Origin: Pseudomonas sp. RGM2987
Lineage (GTDB): Bacteria; Pseudomonadota; Gammaproteobacteria; Pseudomonadales; Pseudomonadaceae
Length of the DNA stretch: 44,412 nucleotides
Assembly (NCBI RefSeq): GCF_022952855.1
Contig: NZ_JALJDX010000180.1
Location: forward strand, 1 to 44,412
Reading direction: 5' to 3'
Shown here: one piece after another, positions 18,574 through 26,537 of the stretch
Position numbering within the stretch: position 1 is the first letter of the stretch
How the letters are laid out: each line of letters starts with the position of its first letter
Notes under the pieces: generated by a model
What the model was told of the DNA's origin: nothing
The model's database searches: none
What the model saw: the letters and a program-made list of their open reading frames with translations, nothing else
Position numbers and translations under genes: made by a program

Positions 18574-20710
18574 GTGGCCCCGTCGCCTGCTGTGTCTGAG
18601 CCTCAGCCTGCCGCTGGGCTCCGCGTTGGCGTGCGGCCCGGAATTCCCGATGCGCCTGCTGGATAATCGTGCCCAGTCCCTGGCCGAATTGCCCGAAGGC
18701 AGTTTTCGCTTCGAAGTCAGCCGTCTCGGCCAGGCGATCAGTGGGCTCAAGCCGGTCACCGAGGCGACACGCAACCCCGATTACAACTATGACGATGTCT
18801 CTTCCTACGTTGAACAGCGCAATCAGGCCGAACGGATCGGCCTGACTCCACCGCAGCAAGCGGTGGTGGAGCGTCTGCGAGGGATGGCGGATGTGGAGCA
18901 GATCGCTGCCGAGGCGGCGAAGCTGCCTGACGAGCTGCGTTTGTATGCTATCGGCGCGGCGGCTTTCAGCGCTGGCGAGCATCAACGTGCCGTGGCGTCG
19001 TTCCAGCAGTTGCTGGCGTTACCGGCCGATCAGCGTCCGTTGCGCAGCACCTGGGCCGCGTATTCCCTTGGGCGGGCCTTGTTCAACATGAGTTCCGAGG
19101 CCGGCAGCGGCGAGCCGGCGGCCTTGCACCAGCAGGCGCGAGAAGCGTTTCGCCAGGCCCGCGAGCTCAGCGCCGCCGGTTTCAGCGATCCTTTGGAACT
19201 GGGCGTCGCCAGTCTCGGCGAAGAGGCCCGGGTGGCTTACACCGCTGACGATTGGGACAGTGCCATCGGTTTGTATGCGAGCCAATTGCTGCAGGGTTCA
19301 CCGGTCGGCTACAGCTCGCTGTTGCAATTGGCCGGCGACCTGAACGTGCAGTCTGACGAGCATCTGAGCGAGTTGCTCAAGACCAAGGCGGTGCAGCGCC
19401 TGGCGACCGCCTACCTGCTCAGTCGCGTCGGCTGGTGGGACGGTGAGGAGCCTTCGGGCGAGCAAAGGCTGTTCAAACTGCTGCAAGCCAGCGTCCAAGG
19501 CAACCTGGACGATGCTGATCGCCTGGCGGCGGTGAGTTATCAACACGGTGATTACGCCAGCGCCAAGGCTTTCGTCGATAAAGCCCAAGGCAGCGGATTG
19601 GCTTGGTGGGTGCGGGCCAAGCTGGCGTTGCGCGACGGTGACAAGGTTGCCGCCGCAGCGGCCTATGCCAAGGCGGCCCAGGCCTTCCCGGACGATGAGT
19701 CCTGGGGCAGTCGGCGTACACCGGATTGGGATTTCGAGTCGGTGCAACCCAAGTGCCGGGTCGAAGGGGAAAGCGCGATCCTTGCCTTGCAGCGCGGCGA
19801 TTACCTGCAAGCCTTCGATCAGCTCTATCGCGGCCAGAGCAATTACTGGTACGACGCCGCCGCAGTCGCCGAGCGCGTACTGACCGTCGATGAACTCAAA
19901 CAGTACGTCGATGCCCAGGTCCCGGCGCCGCCGGCGTTGAGCCAACAGGACCGCGACAACTATGTACCGCTGCCGGTGGCCGCGAGCCTGCGCAATCTGC
20001 TGGGACGGCGGCTGTTGAGGGAAGGGCGCTACGAGGAGGCGCCGGCCTATTTCGATAATCCGGATCTGCAGAATAAGGCGCGGTACTACGGGCAGTTGCG
20101 TCAGGACGCCGAGTCGAAATGGTGGCCGACCCGGCGGGCCGAGGCCTATTACCAAGCGTCGTGGATGGCGCGCAAGTGGGGCATGGAACTGCTTGGCTAC
20201 GAGATGGCGCCGGACTACGCCAGCCTGGGCGGAAGCTACAGCTTTGAACCGGTCGAACTGCAGGTCGGGCCGCTGGTGGCCGAGGGCGAAGTGCAACGCC
20301 AGCAAGCCAGCGCCGCGCAACCGGACGTGCGCTACCACTATCGGTTTGTCGCCACCGCGCTGGCGGGCAAGGCGGCCGACTATCTGCCCCACACCAGCCA
20401 GGCGTTTGCAGCGGTGTTGTGCAAAGCGGTGGGCTACAACTCCAGTCTTGAAGAGCAAAGCGCGTTGTATCAGCGCTATGTCGACGAAGGTCCCTACGTG
20501 ACCTGGGCCGGGGACTTCGGTCACCAATGCCAGGAGCCGGACTTCCAGAAAGCCGACAAACGCTACGTCACCCAGGCGCTGCAACCGATTCGCTCAGCGC
20601 TGCGGCCCTACAAGGTCTGGCTGCAATTTGCTGGCGTGGTGCTGGTGGTCGCGGTGGCGCTGGGGCTGATCAGCCGACGCCGGCGTAAAGCCCGGATGTC
20701 GGCAGGCTGA
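18560..20710 (+). CDS. Large envelope protein with helical-repeat character and C-terminal membrane anchor
   Basis: A 716-residue protein I do not recognise by name. It has a signal-like N-terminus (MFTRKWPRRLLCLSLSLPLG, cleavage near SALA-C). A long alanine/leucine-rich helical region with paired helices of TPR-like spacing follows (for example FSAGEHQRAVASFQQLLALP and WAAYSLGRALFNMSS). A single transmembrane helix near residues 690-707 ends in a basic tail RRRRKAR. This topology leaves most of the chain in the periplasm. AAGGAG lies 7 bases before the ATG at 18560, inside the end of the DUF3142 lipoprotein gene, so the two products probably act together. Confidence 0.72.
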   Translation: MFTRKWPRRLLCLSLSLPLGSALACGPEFPMRLLDNRAQSLAELPEGSFRFEVSRLGQAISGLKPVTEATRNPDYNYDDVSSYVEQRNQAERIGLTPPQQAVVERLRGMADVEQIAAEAAKLPDELRLYAIGAAAFSAGEHQRAVASFQQLLALPADQRPLRSTWAAYSLGRALFNMSSEAGSGEPAALHQQAREAFRQARELSAAGFSDPLELGVASLGEEARVAYTADDWDSAIGLYASQLLQGSPVGYSSLLQLAGDLNVQSDEHLSELLKTKAVQRLATAYLLSRVGWWDGEEPSGEQRLFKLLQASVQGNLDDADRLAAVSYQHGDYASAKAFVDKAQGSGLAWWVRAKLALRDGDKVAAAAAYAKAAQAFPDDESWGSRRTPDWDFESVQPKCRVEGESAILALQRGDYLQAFDQLYRGQSNYWYDAAAVAERVLTVDELKQYVDAQVPAPPALSQQDRDNYVPLPVAASLRNLLGRRLLREGRYEEAPAYFDNPDLQNKARYYGQLRQDAESKWWPTRRAEAYYQASWMARKWGMELLGYEMAPDYASLGGSYSFEPVELQVGPLVAEGEVQRQQASAAQPDVRYHYRFVATALAGKAADYLPHTSQAFAAVLCKAVGYNSSLEEQSALYQRYVDEGPYVTWAGDFGHQCQEPDFQKADKRYVTQALQPIRSALRPYKVWLQFAGVVLVVAVALGLISRRRRKARMSAG

Positions 20711-20730
20711 AAATGTAGTGGGGGCTAGTC

Positions 20731-20842
20731 CCTGTGGTGAGGGGATTTATCCCCGTTGGGCAGCGAAGCAGCCCCTGCAATTTTCGACGTCACCTGAGGG
20801 GGGCCGCTACGCGCCCCAGCGGGGATAAATCCCCTCGCCACA
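20731..20842. repeat. REP doublet, GTGAGGGGATTTATCCCC type
   Basis: Inverted pair with a different core from the other REPs here: GGTGAGGGGATTTATCCCC on the left and GGGGATAAATCCCCTCGCCA on the right, with GCAGCGAAGCAGCCCC and a GGGGCGCG-like inner arm between them. It lies between the convergent ends of the TPR-like gene and lpd. Confidence 0.85.
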
Positions 20843-20867
20843 ATGTTCACCGGAGTTTGGCGACGTG

Positions 20868-22268
20868 CTACATCTGCGTGGCCATTCCCTCGACATCCAT
20901 CGCCGCCTGACGCAATGCCTCTGAACGGGTAGGGTGCGGGTGACAGGTCAGGGCGATGTCCTCGGCCGAGGCGCTGAACTCCATCGCCACGCAGTACTCG
21001 CCAATCATTTCACTGACGCTCGGGCCTATCAGGTGCACCCCTAGAATCTCGTCGGTGCGCTCATCGGCCAGCACCTTGGCGAAGCCTTCAGTCTCGTGGT
21101 TGATTTTGGCCCGGCTGTTGGCCGTGAACGGAAACTTCCCGACCTTGTAGGCGCGGCCTTCGGCCTTGAGCTGTTCCTCGGTCCTGCCGACGCTCGCCAG
21201 TTCCGGACGGGTGTAGATGACGCTGGGAATCAGTTCATAGTTGACCTCGGCGGCCTTGCCGGCGATCCGCTCGATGCAGGCCATGGCTTCGTCTTCGGCC
21301 TTGTGGGCGAGCATCGGCCCGGAGGTTACGTCGCCAATCACCCACACGCCGGGTGCTTCGGTGCGGTGCTGCTGGTGGGCAAGCATGCCGCGTTTGTCAG
21401 TGGCGAGCCCGACATTCTCCAGCCCCAGCCCTTGGGTATAAGGCCTGCGGCCAATGGCGACCAGCACGTAATCGGCGTCCAGGGCCTGGGCCTCGCCGCC
21501 TGCCGCCGGTTCAATCTGCAGCTGCACGCCGCTGGCCGAGGGCACCGCGCCGGTGACTTTAGTGCTCAGCTTGAAGGCAATGCCCTGTTTGGCCAGGGCG
21601 CGTTGCAGGGTCTTGCCGGCTTCACCGTCCACGCCCGGGCAGATGCGATCCAGGTATTCGATCACGGTGACCTGGGCTCCCAACCGGCGCCAGACCGAGC
21701 CCAATTCCAGGCCAATGACCCCGGCGCCGATCACCACCAGATGGCCCGGCACTTCGCTCAGGGATAGCGCGCCGGTGGAGTCGAGGATGCGCTGGTTATC
21801 GATGGTCACGCCGGGCAGTGGCGTGGGCTCGGAGCCGGTGGCGATGACGATGTCCTTGGCGCTGAGCTCGGTCCTGCTGGCGTCAGCGTGGGTGACGGTG
21901 ACCTTGCCCGGCCCGTCGATATGGCCCCAGCCTTTGATCCAGTCGACCTTGTTCTTGCGAAACAGAAACTCGATGCCTTTGGTCAGGCCCGCCACGCTTT
22001 CATCTTTCTGTTTCATCATTCGTGCGAGATTGAGCGTCGGGGTGACGTCGATGCCCAGGTTGGCGAACTCTTTGCCAGTGGCCGCCTCGTACAGCTCCGA
22101 GGCATGGAGCAGCGCTTTGGAAGGCATGCAGCCGACGTTCAGACAAGTGCCGCCCAGGGTCGCCCGGCCTTCGACGCAGGCTGCCTTGAGCCCCAGTTGC
22201 CCGGCACGGATCGCCGCGTTATATCCACCGGGGCCGCCGCCCAGAATGACCACGTCGTAGTTGCTCAT
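20868..22268 (-). CDS. lpdA: Dihydrolipoyl dehydrogenase (Lpd3-like)
   Basis: A 466-residue FAD-dependent pyridine nucleotide-disulfide oxidoreductase. FAD motif VVILGGGPGGYNAAI is at 6-20 and the redox pair is in GGTCLNVGCMPSKALL (Cys 42, Cys 47). An NAD-binding VVIGAGVIGLELGSVW lies near 180, and the C-terminal dimer motif HPHPTRSEA contains the His-Glu catalytic base. It reoxidises protein-bound dihydrolipoamide as the E3 of 2-oxoacid dehydrogenase or glycine cleavage complexes. It stands alone without E1/E2 genes, and its CMPSKALLHASELYE sequence is closer to the Lpd3 type than to LpdG or LpdV (family memory). The start at 22268 follows GGGAG by 7 bases; an upstream ATG extension is not family-like. 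Confidence 0.92.
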   Translation of the reverse strand: MSNYDVVILGGGPGGYNAAIRAGQLGLKAACVEGRATLGGTCLNVGCMPSKALLHASELYEAATGKEFANLGIDVTPTLNLARMMKQKDESVAGLTKGIEFLFRKNKVDWIKGWGHIDGPGKVTVTHADASRTELSAKDIVIATGSEPTPLPGVTIDNQRILDSTGALSLSEVPGHLVVIGAGVIGLELGSVWRRLGAQVTVIEYLDRICPGVDGEAGKTLQRALAKQGIAFKLSTKVTGAVPSASGVQLQIEPAAGGEAQALDADYVLVAIGRRPYTQGLGLENVGLATDKRGMLAHQQHRTEAPGVWVIGDVTSGPMLAHKAEDEAMACIERIAGKAAEVNYELIPSVIYTRPELASVGRTEEQLKAEGRAYKVGKFPFTANSRAKINHETEGFAKVLADERTDEILGVHLIGPSVSEMIGEYCVAMEFSASAEDIALTCHPHPTRSEALRQAAMDVEGMATQM

Positions 22269-22307
22269 CGCTGTACTCCCGCTCGGACTGGAAAAAATTA
22301 TGTCTGT

Positions 22308-22337
22308 AATATGAGCGTTTTCGAAGATTTTGGTCAA
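22308..22337 (-). promoter_or_regulatory. Predicted sigma70 promoter of lpdA
   Basis: On the minus strand TTGACC (bases 22337-22332) is followed after 18 bp by CATATT (22313-22308). The -35 matches 5 of 6 and the -10 matches 4 of 6 consensus bases. The predicted transcript starts about 35 bases before the lpdA start codon. Confidence 0.5.
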
Positions 22338-22486
22338 GGCTCAAGTCAAGGGGCCGGCATGGCTTTCGTCATGAAGAATTCAAAACGGAAATTTCACAGC
22401 AGTCGTTATAAGGTAACGCAATAACGAAACGGCGGTGGCGTCTGGCCACGAGCCCGGATTTTGATCGCCACAAGCGCTGGGGTGGT

Positions 22487-24451
22487 ATGCAAGTCGATCT
22501 GGATATCGAGGGGGCCCACGTGGCCGAATGGCCGCGCTTTCAGCGAGCGATGTTTCAAGCGCGGCGCCTGAAACGAATAGGTTTCGCGCTGGCAAGCATC
22601 GCCGGCCTGGGCCTGCTCCTGGCTTTTTTCATCGGGCTCTTTTCGCCGCAATCGCTGTGGCCGGTTCTGCTGGTCGGGCAAAGTGCCGGGTTGCTGGTGC
22701 TGGTGGCTGGCGTGCAGTCCGCTTGGTGGATCACCTGGTGGCGCAGCAACGCGTTATTACCAGTCACCGAAAACGGCTCGGTCGCAGAAAACGAGGCTGT
22801 GGATAACCTCGGTTGGTATGAGCGATTGCTTGATCGAATCGGTGCCCGCTCGGTTCAACTGCTCAAGCAGATCGGTGCGCCCACCTTATGGCTGGCCGGT
22901 TGGGCAGCGCTGGTGCTGTTGAGCCTGGAACAGACCTGGGACTTGAAATTGCCCGCAGCCGCGCTCGGCATGTCGGCCAGCGTGGGGGCGGTGCTGGGCT
23001 TGCTGTTGGCGTTCGGGCTCTTGGTGTTCGAGCGTCAATTAGCGCAACAATCCCCTTTGGAATGGCCGGAAGCCCAGCAATTGGCGCAATTGGTCCGGGT
23101 GCCGATCGTCGTGCTGGTGCTCGGCGCGTTGTGCTTGCTGTTCGCCTCGCAAACGTCGGTGTGGCCTGTGCGCCTGGCGGTGTTGATGGGGATTTTGCCT
23201 GGGTTGGTGGCGTTGGAGCTGCTTGTGCGCGCGCTGCTCTCGCTGTTCGTTGCGCGCCGGGATACCTTGGAACCGGCATTGCTGGGCCGCAGTGTCGTTG
23301 CCGATCTGTTGCGCTGGCCGCCGCAGCCGCTGCTGGCGTTGCAGCATGAGCTGCATAACCGTTTCGGCATCGACCTGCGCCAGATCTGGGCGTTCGGTTA
23401 CATGCGCCGAGCGTTTCTGCCGGTCCTGGCGCTGGTGTCATTGCTGGGTTGGTTACTCACGGGCGTGCATGAAGTAGCGCTGAAGGAACGTGGCATCTAT
23501 GAGCGTTTCGGCAAGCCGGTAGAAGTCTTCGGCCCGGGCCTGCATGCCGGACTGCCTTGGCCGTGGGGCAGGGTGCTCAACGTTGAGTACGGGGTGGTCC
23601 ATGAGCTGGCGACCAGTGCCAGCGAGAAACCCATGCCCACGCAAGCGGAACCGGCGGACGGGCCGGCGCCCGTGATTGCCAACCGACTGTGGGACGCCAG
23701 CCATGTGAACGACAAGTCCCAGGTGATTGCCAGCCGTCGTGCCGACCAGCAGAGCTTCCAGATCGTCAACATGGATGTGCGCTTCGTCTACCGCATCGGC
23801 CTGACTGACGCAGCGGCATTGGCCGCGACCTACAACAGCGCCGACGTGCCGACGCTGATTCGCAGTACCGCCAGCCGTGTACTGGTGCACGAGTTCGCGT
23901 CGCGCACGCTGGACGGTTTGCTCGGTGCGGACCGTCTTAGCCTGGCCGATGAAATCGGCCGCGCGGTGCAGGCAGATTTGCAATCGCTCGACAGCGGCGT
24001 GGAGATCCTCGCAACCGTGGTGGAGGCGATTCACCCACCGGCAGGCGCGGCCAATGCCTACCACGGCGTGCAAGCGGCGCAAATCGGTGCACAGGCATTG
24101 ATTGCCCGAGAGCGCGGCGCGGCGGCGGAGCAGACCAACCAGGCGCAGTTGCAAGCCAGCGTTGCCCATGACCAGGCCCAAGCCAGCGCCCAGGAAATCA
24201 ACGCGACCGCCCAGGCCACCGACCTGCGCTTTCGCGCCGACCAAAAAGCCTATGCGAGCGCTGGTCACGCCTTCGTGCTGGAGCAATACCTCAGCCAGCT
24301 GAGCCGGGGCCTCGGCAATGCCAAGCTGTTGATTCTTGATCATCGCCTGGGCGCCAGCGGCAACGCGCCGACTATCGACTTGCGTACTTTCACGCTGCCG
24401 GCCGACCCCGCGTCGCCGCGCAACCCTGTCCAGCCAGGAGCTGCCCATTGA
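22487..24451 (+). CDS. SPFH/HflK-like membrane protein with multi-helix N-terminal domain
   Basis: A 654-residue fusion-like protein. About 320 N-terminal residues contain around six or seven hydrophobic helices (for example FALASIAGLGLLLAFFIGLF and VLGLLLAFGLLVFE). A final helix near 315-330 leads into an SPFH/Band 7 domain that starts KERGIYERFGKPVEVFGPGL and continues with NMDVRFVYRIGL near 430 and TIRSTA-like LIRSTASRVLVHEF near 460. The tail (about 525-600) is Ala/Gln-rich and helical, as in HflK and stomatins. Known HflK has one helix, so the N-terminal membrane domain is extra. It is the first gene of a four-gene operon ending in a P1B ATPase. The SPFH part should sit outside the cytoplasm if the last helix runs as in HflK (inference). 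Confidence 0.78.
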   Translation: MQVDLDIEGAHVAEWPRFQRAMFQARRLKRIGFALASIAGLGLLLAFFIGLFSPQSLWPVLLVGQSAGLLVLVAGVQSAWWITWWRSNALLPVTENGSVAENEAVDNLGWYERLLDRIGARSVQLLKQIGAPTLWLAGWAALVLLSLEQTWDLKLPAAALGMSASVGAVLGLLLAFGLLVFERQLAQQSPLEWPEAQQLAQLVRVPIVVLVLGALCLLFASQTSVWPVRLAVLMGILPGLVALELLVRALLSLFVARRDTLEPALLGRSVVADLLRWPPQPLLALQHELHNRFGIDLRQIWAFGYMRRAFLPVLALVSLLGWLLTGVHEVALKERGIYERFGKPVEVFGPGLHAGLPWPWGRVLNVEYGVVHELATSASEKPMPTQAEPADGPAPVIANRLWDASHVNDKSQVIASRRADQQSFQIVNMDVRFVYRIGLTDAAALAATYNSADVPTLIRSTASRVLVHEFASRTLDGLLGADRLSLADEIGRAVQADLQSLDSGVEILATVVEAIHPPAGAANAYHGVQAAQIGAQALIARERGAAAEQTNQAQLQASVAHDQAQASAQEINATAQATDLRFRADQKAYASAGHAFVLEQYLSQLSRGLGNAKLLILDHRLGASGNAPTIDLRTFTLPADPASPRNPVQPGAAH

Positions 24452-25488
24452 GCCAGTCCTCTTCACACGATCATCACGACCACGCCGGTCACGATCACGC
24501 GCATGCCGGTCATCACCATGGGCATCATCACCACCATCATGGCGATCCGCAGCAGGCCGGTCCGTTCCCCTGGCGGCGGATGGGCTGGGCGGCGCTGTTG
24601 GTGGCATTTGCCATAGCGGCCGCCAGCCTGGTGCAAGTGCGCTCAGGGGAGGCCACCGTGATTACCCGTTTCGGCAATCCGGCCCGGGTGTTGCTGCAAC
24701 CGGGCCTGGGTTGGCGCTGGCCGGCACCGTTCGAAGCGGCGATTCCGGTGGACCTGCGACTGCGGACCACCTCCAGTGGCTTGCAAGATGTCGGGACGCG
24801 CGACGGGCTGCGGATCATCATCCAGGCCTACGTGGCGTGGCAGGTCCAGGGCGATCCGGATAATGTGCGGCGCTTCATGCGCGCGGTGCAGAATCAACCG
24901 GACGAAGCGGCGCGGCAGATCCGCACCTTTGTCGGTTCGGCGCTGGAAACCACGGCGGCCAGCTTTGACCTGGCGAATCTGGTGAATACCGATGCCAGCC
25001 AAGTGCGCATCGCCGATTTCGAAGCGCAATTGCGTCAGCAGATCGACCAGCAGTTGCTCACCACGTATGGCGTGCGAGTGTTGCAGGTCGGTGTCGAGCG
25101 CCTGACCCTGCCTTCGGTCACGCTGACCGCAACGGTAGATCGCATGCGTGCCGAGCGTGAAACCATCGCCACCGAACGTACCGCTATTGGCAAGCGCGAG
25201 GCGGCGCAGATCCGTTCGGCTGCTGAGCGCGATGCGCGGATCGTGCAGGCTGATGCCACGGTAAAAGCCGCCGAGATCGAGGCGCAATCACGGGTAGAAG
25301 CGGCGGCAATCTATGGCAAGGCTTACGCCGGTTCACCCAAGCTCTACAACCTGCTGCGCTCGCTAGACACGTTGGGCACCATCGTCAGCCCGGGAACCAA
25401 ACTCATCCTGCGCACGGACGCCGCGCCGTTCCGCGTGCTGGTAGACGGTCCACCTTCCGTGGAACTCAAAGGTGGAACACAACCATGA
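24448..25488 (+). CDS. SPFH/HflK-HflC-like protein with histidine-rich N-terminus
   Basis: A 346-residue protein. Residues 7-31 contain 16 histidines mixed with Asp, Ala and Gly (HDHHDHAGHDHAHAGHHH and a run of six His). One transmembrane helix follows (about 46-66), then an SPFH domain beginning GEATVITRFGNPARVLLQPG, an HflC-like ETTAASFDLANLVNTD segment, and a Glu/Ala-rich helix REAAQIRSAAERDARIVQAD. The start is TTG at 24448 overlapping the previous stop, with GGAG 7 bases upstream. A His-rich arm of this kind normally binds Zn, Ni, Co or Cu. It would lie on the cytoplasmic side by single-helix topology (inference), next to the ATPase that lacks its own metal-binding domain. Confidence 0.8.
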   Translation: MSQSSSHDHHDHAGHDHAHAGHHHGHHHHHHGDPQQAGPFPWRRMGWAALLVAFAIAAASLVQVRSGEATVITRFGNPARVLLQPGLGWRWPAPFEAAIPVDLRLRTTSSGLQDVGTRDGLRIIIQAYVAWQVQGDPDNVRRFMRAVQNQPDEAARQIRTFVGSALETTAASFDLANLVNTDASQVRIADFEAQLRQQIDQQLLTTYGVRVLQVGVERLTLPSVTLTATVDRMRAERETIATERTAIGKREAAQIRSAAERDARIVQADATVKAAEIEAQSRVEAAAIYGKAYAGSPKLYNLLRSLDTLGTIVSPGTKLILRTDAAPFRVLVDGPPSVELKGGTQP

Positions 25489-26537
25489 ATTTGGTTCCAC
25501 GTGGAACAAATGAGTTATCCAGTCCGTGGATCCAGGCTGGACGCCTGGCATTTCTGGCCCTGTATGCAGTAACGGTCATCGCGGCGTTGGCTTGGGCGTT
25601 TTCCAATGTCCGCCAGGTCGACCCGCAAGACCGGGCCGTGGTGCTGCGCTTTGGCGCTTTGGATCGAATCCAGAACGCGGGCCTATTGTTGGCTTGGCCA
25701 CGTCCTGTGGAACAAGTGGTGCTGCTGCCGGCAGCAGATCGGGTGCTTGAACGACGCGTGGACAGTTTGCTGCGTTCGGATGAAGCGTTGCAGGCTGATC
25801 GCGTTGCCAGTTTCGCGACACCGGTGAGCGATGCGTTGGCAGGGTCTGGTTATTTATTGACCGGTGACGCCGGCGTGGTGCAACTGGATGTGCGGCTGTT
25901 CTACAAAGTCATCGACCCGTTTGCTTTCGTGTTGCAGGGCGCGCATGTGCTGCCCGCGCTGGATCGGGTAGCCACACGCAGCGCCTTGGCACTGACCGCC
26001 GCACGGGACCTGGACACCATTCTGGTGGCTCGCCCTGAGCTGATGGGCAGTGACAATCAGGCTGCCGAACGCCGTGAACGCTTGCGCGGCGATCTGGTGC
26101 AAGGCATCAACCGTCGTCTGGCCGAGTTGGCCGCGACAGGGCAGGGGTTGGGTCTGGAAGTGGTGCGGGTCGATGTGCAATCGAGTCTGCCGGGGCCGGC
26201 TGTCGGCGCATTCAACGCAGTACTGACGGCCAGCCAACAGGCGGACAAGGCCGTCGCCAATGCCCGGACCGAAGCCGAGAAACTGACCCAGACCGCTCGA
26301 CAGGATGCTGACCGCGCCGTGCAAGTCGCCCATGCCCAGGCCAGCGAGCGGCTCGCCAAGGCTTCGGCCGACACCGCCACAGTATTGGGTCTGGCGAAAA
26401 CCCAAGGCAGCGATCCGCAACTGCTACTGCGCCTGTATCGGGAACGCGTGCCTGGCATTCTCCGCCAGGCCGGCTCAGTGACCACGGTTGATCCGAAAGA
26501 CGATTCCCGCCTGATCATTCAGGGAGCCGAACAATGA
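25485..26537 (+). CDS. SPFH/HflK-HflC-like protein, third of the operon
   Basis: A 350-residue protein with a single N-terminal helix (about 19-39). Its SPFH domain starts DPQDRAVVLRFGALDRIQNA and continues with LLPAADRVLERRVDSLL and VVQLDVRLFYKVIDPFAFV. The long Ala/Glu/Gln-rich helix from about 245 (KAVANARTEAEKLTQTARQD) is a likely coiled coil for oligomer packing. It starts in an ATGA overlap with the previous gene and ends in one with the ATPase gene. A parS-like sequence overlaps codons 4-8. HflK and HflC form a cage around FtsH; no FtsH gene is here. Confidence 0.78.
   Translation: MNLVPRGTNELSSPWIQAGRLAFLALYAVTVIAALAWAFSNVRQVDPQDRAVVLRFGALDRIQNAGLLLAWPRPVEQVVLLPAADRVLERRVDSLLRSDEALQADRVASFATPVSDALAGSGYLLTGDAGVVQLDVRLFYKVIDPFAFVLQGAHVLPALDRVATRSALALTAARDLDTILVARPELMGSDNQAAERRERLRGDLVQGINRRLAELAATGQGLGLEVVRVDVQSSLPGPAVGAFNAVLTASQQADKAVANARTEAEKLTQTARQDADRAVQVAHAQASERLAKASADTATVLGLAKTQGSDPQLLLRLYRERVPGILRQAGSVTTVDPKDDSRLIIQGAEQ
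25494..25507. promoter_or_regulatory. parS site (ParB-binding), GTTCCACGTGGAAC
   Basis: A perfect 14-bp palindrome matching the core of the conserved bacterial parS 16-mer (TGTTNCACGTGNAACA); the flanking bases are G and A. It is embedded in the first codons of the third SPFH gene. Partial half-sites (CCGTGGAAC at 25457-25465, GGTGGAACA at 25471-25479) lie just upstream. Confidence 0.85.

Noticed and set aside
19298..20584. Minus-strand open frame of 428 codons opposite the TPR-like gene
   Set aside because: The plus-strand gene has a strong ribosome site, signal peptide and anchor. The antisense frame is Arg/His/Gln-rich and has no start signal.
24460..24545. His-rich start of the second SPFH gene as a cloning tag or vector artefact
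   Set aside because: The histidines are interspersed with Asp, Ala and Gly and the flanking DNA is continuous with the operon; no vector sequence is seen.
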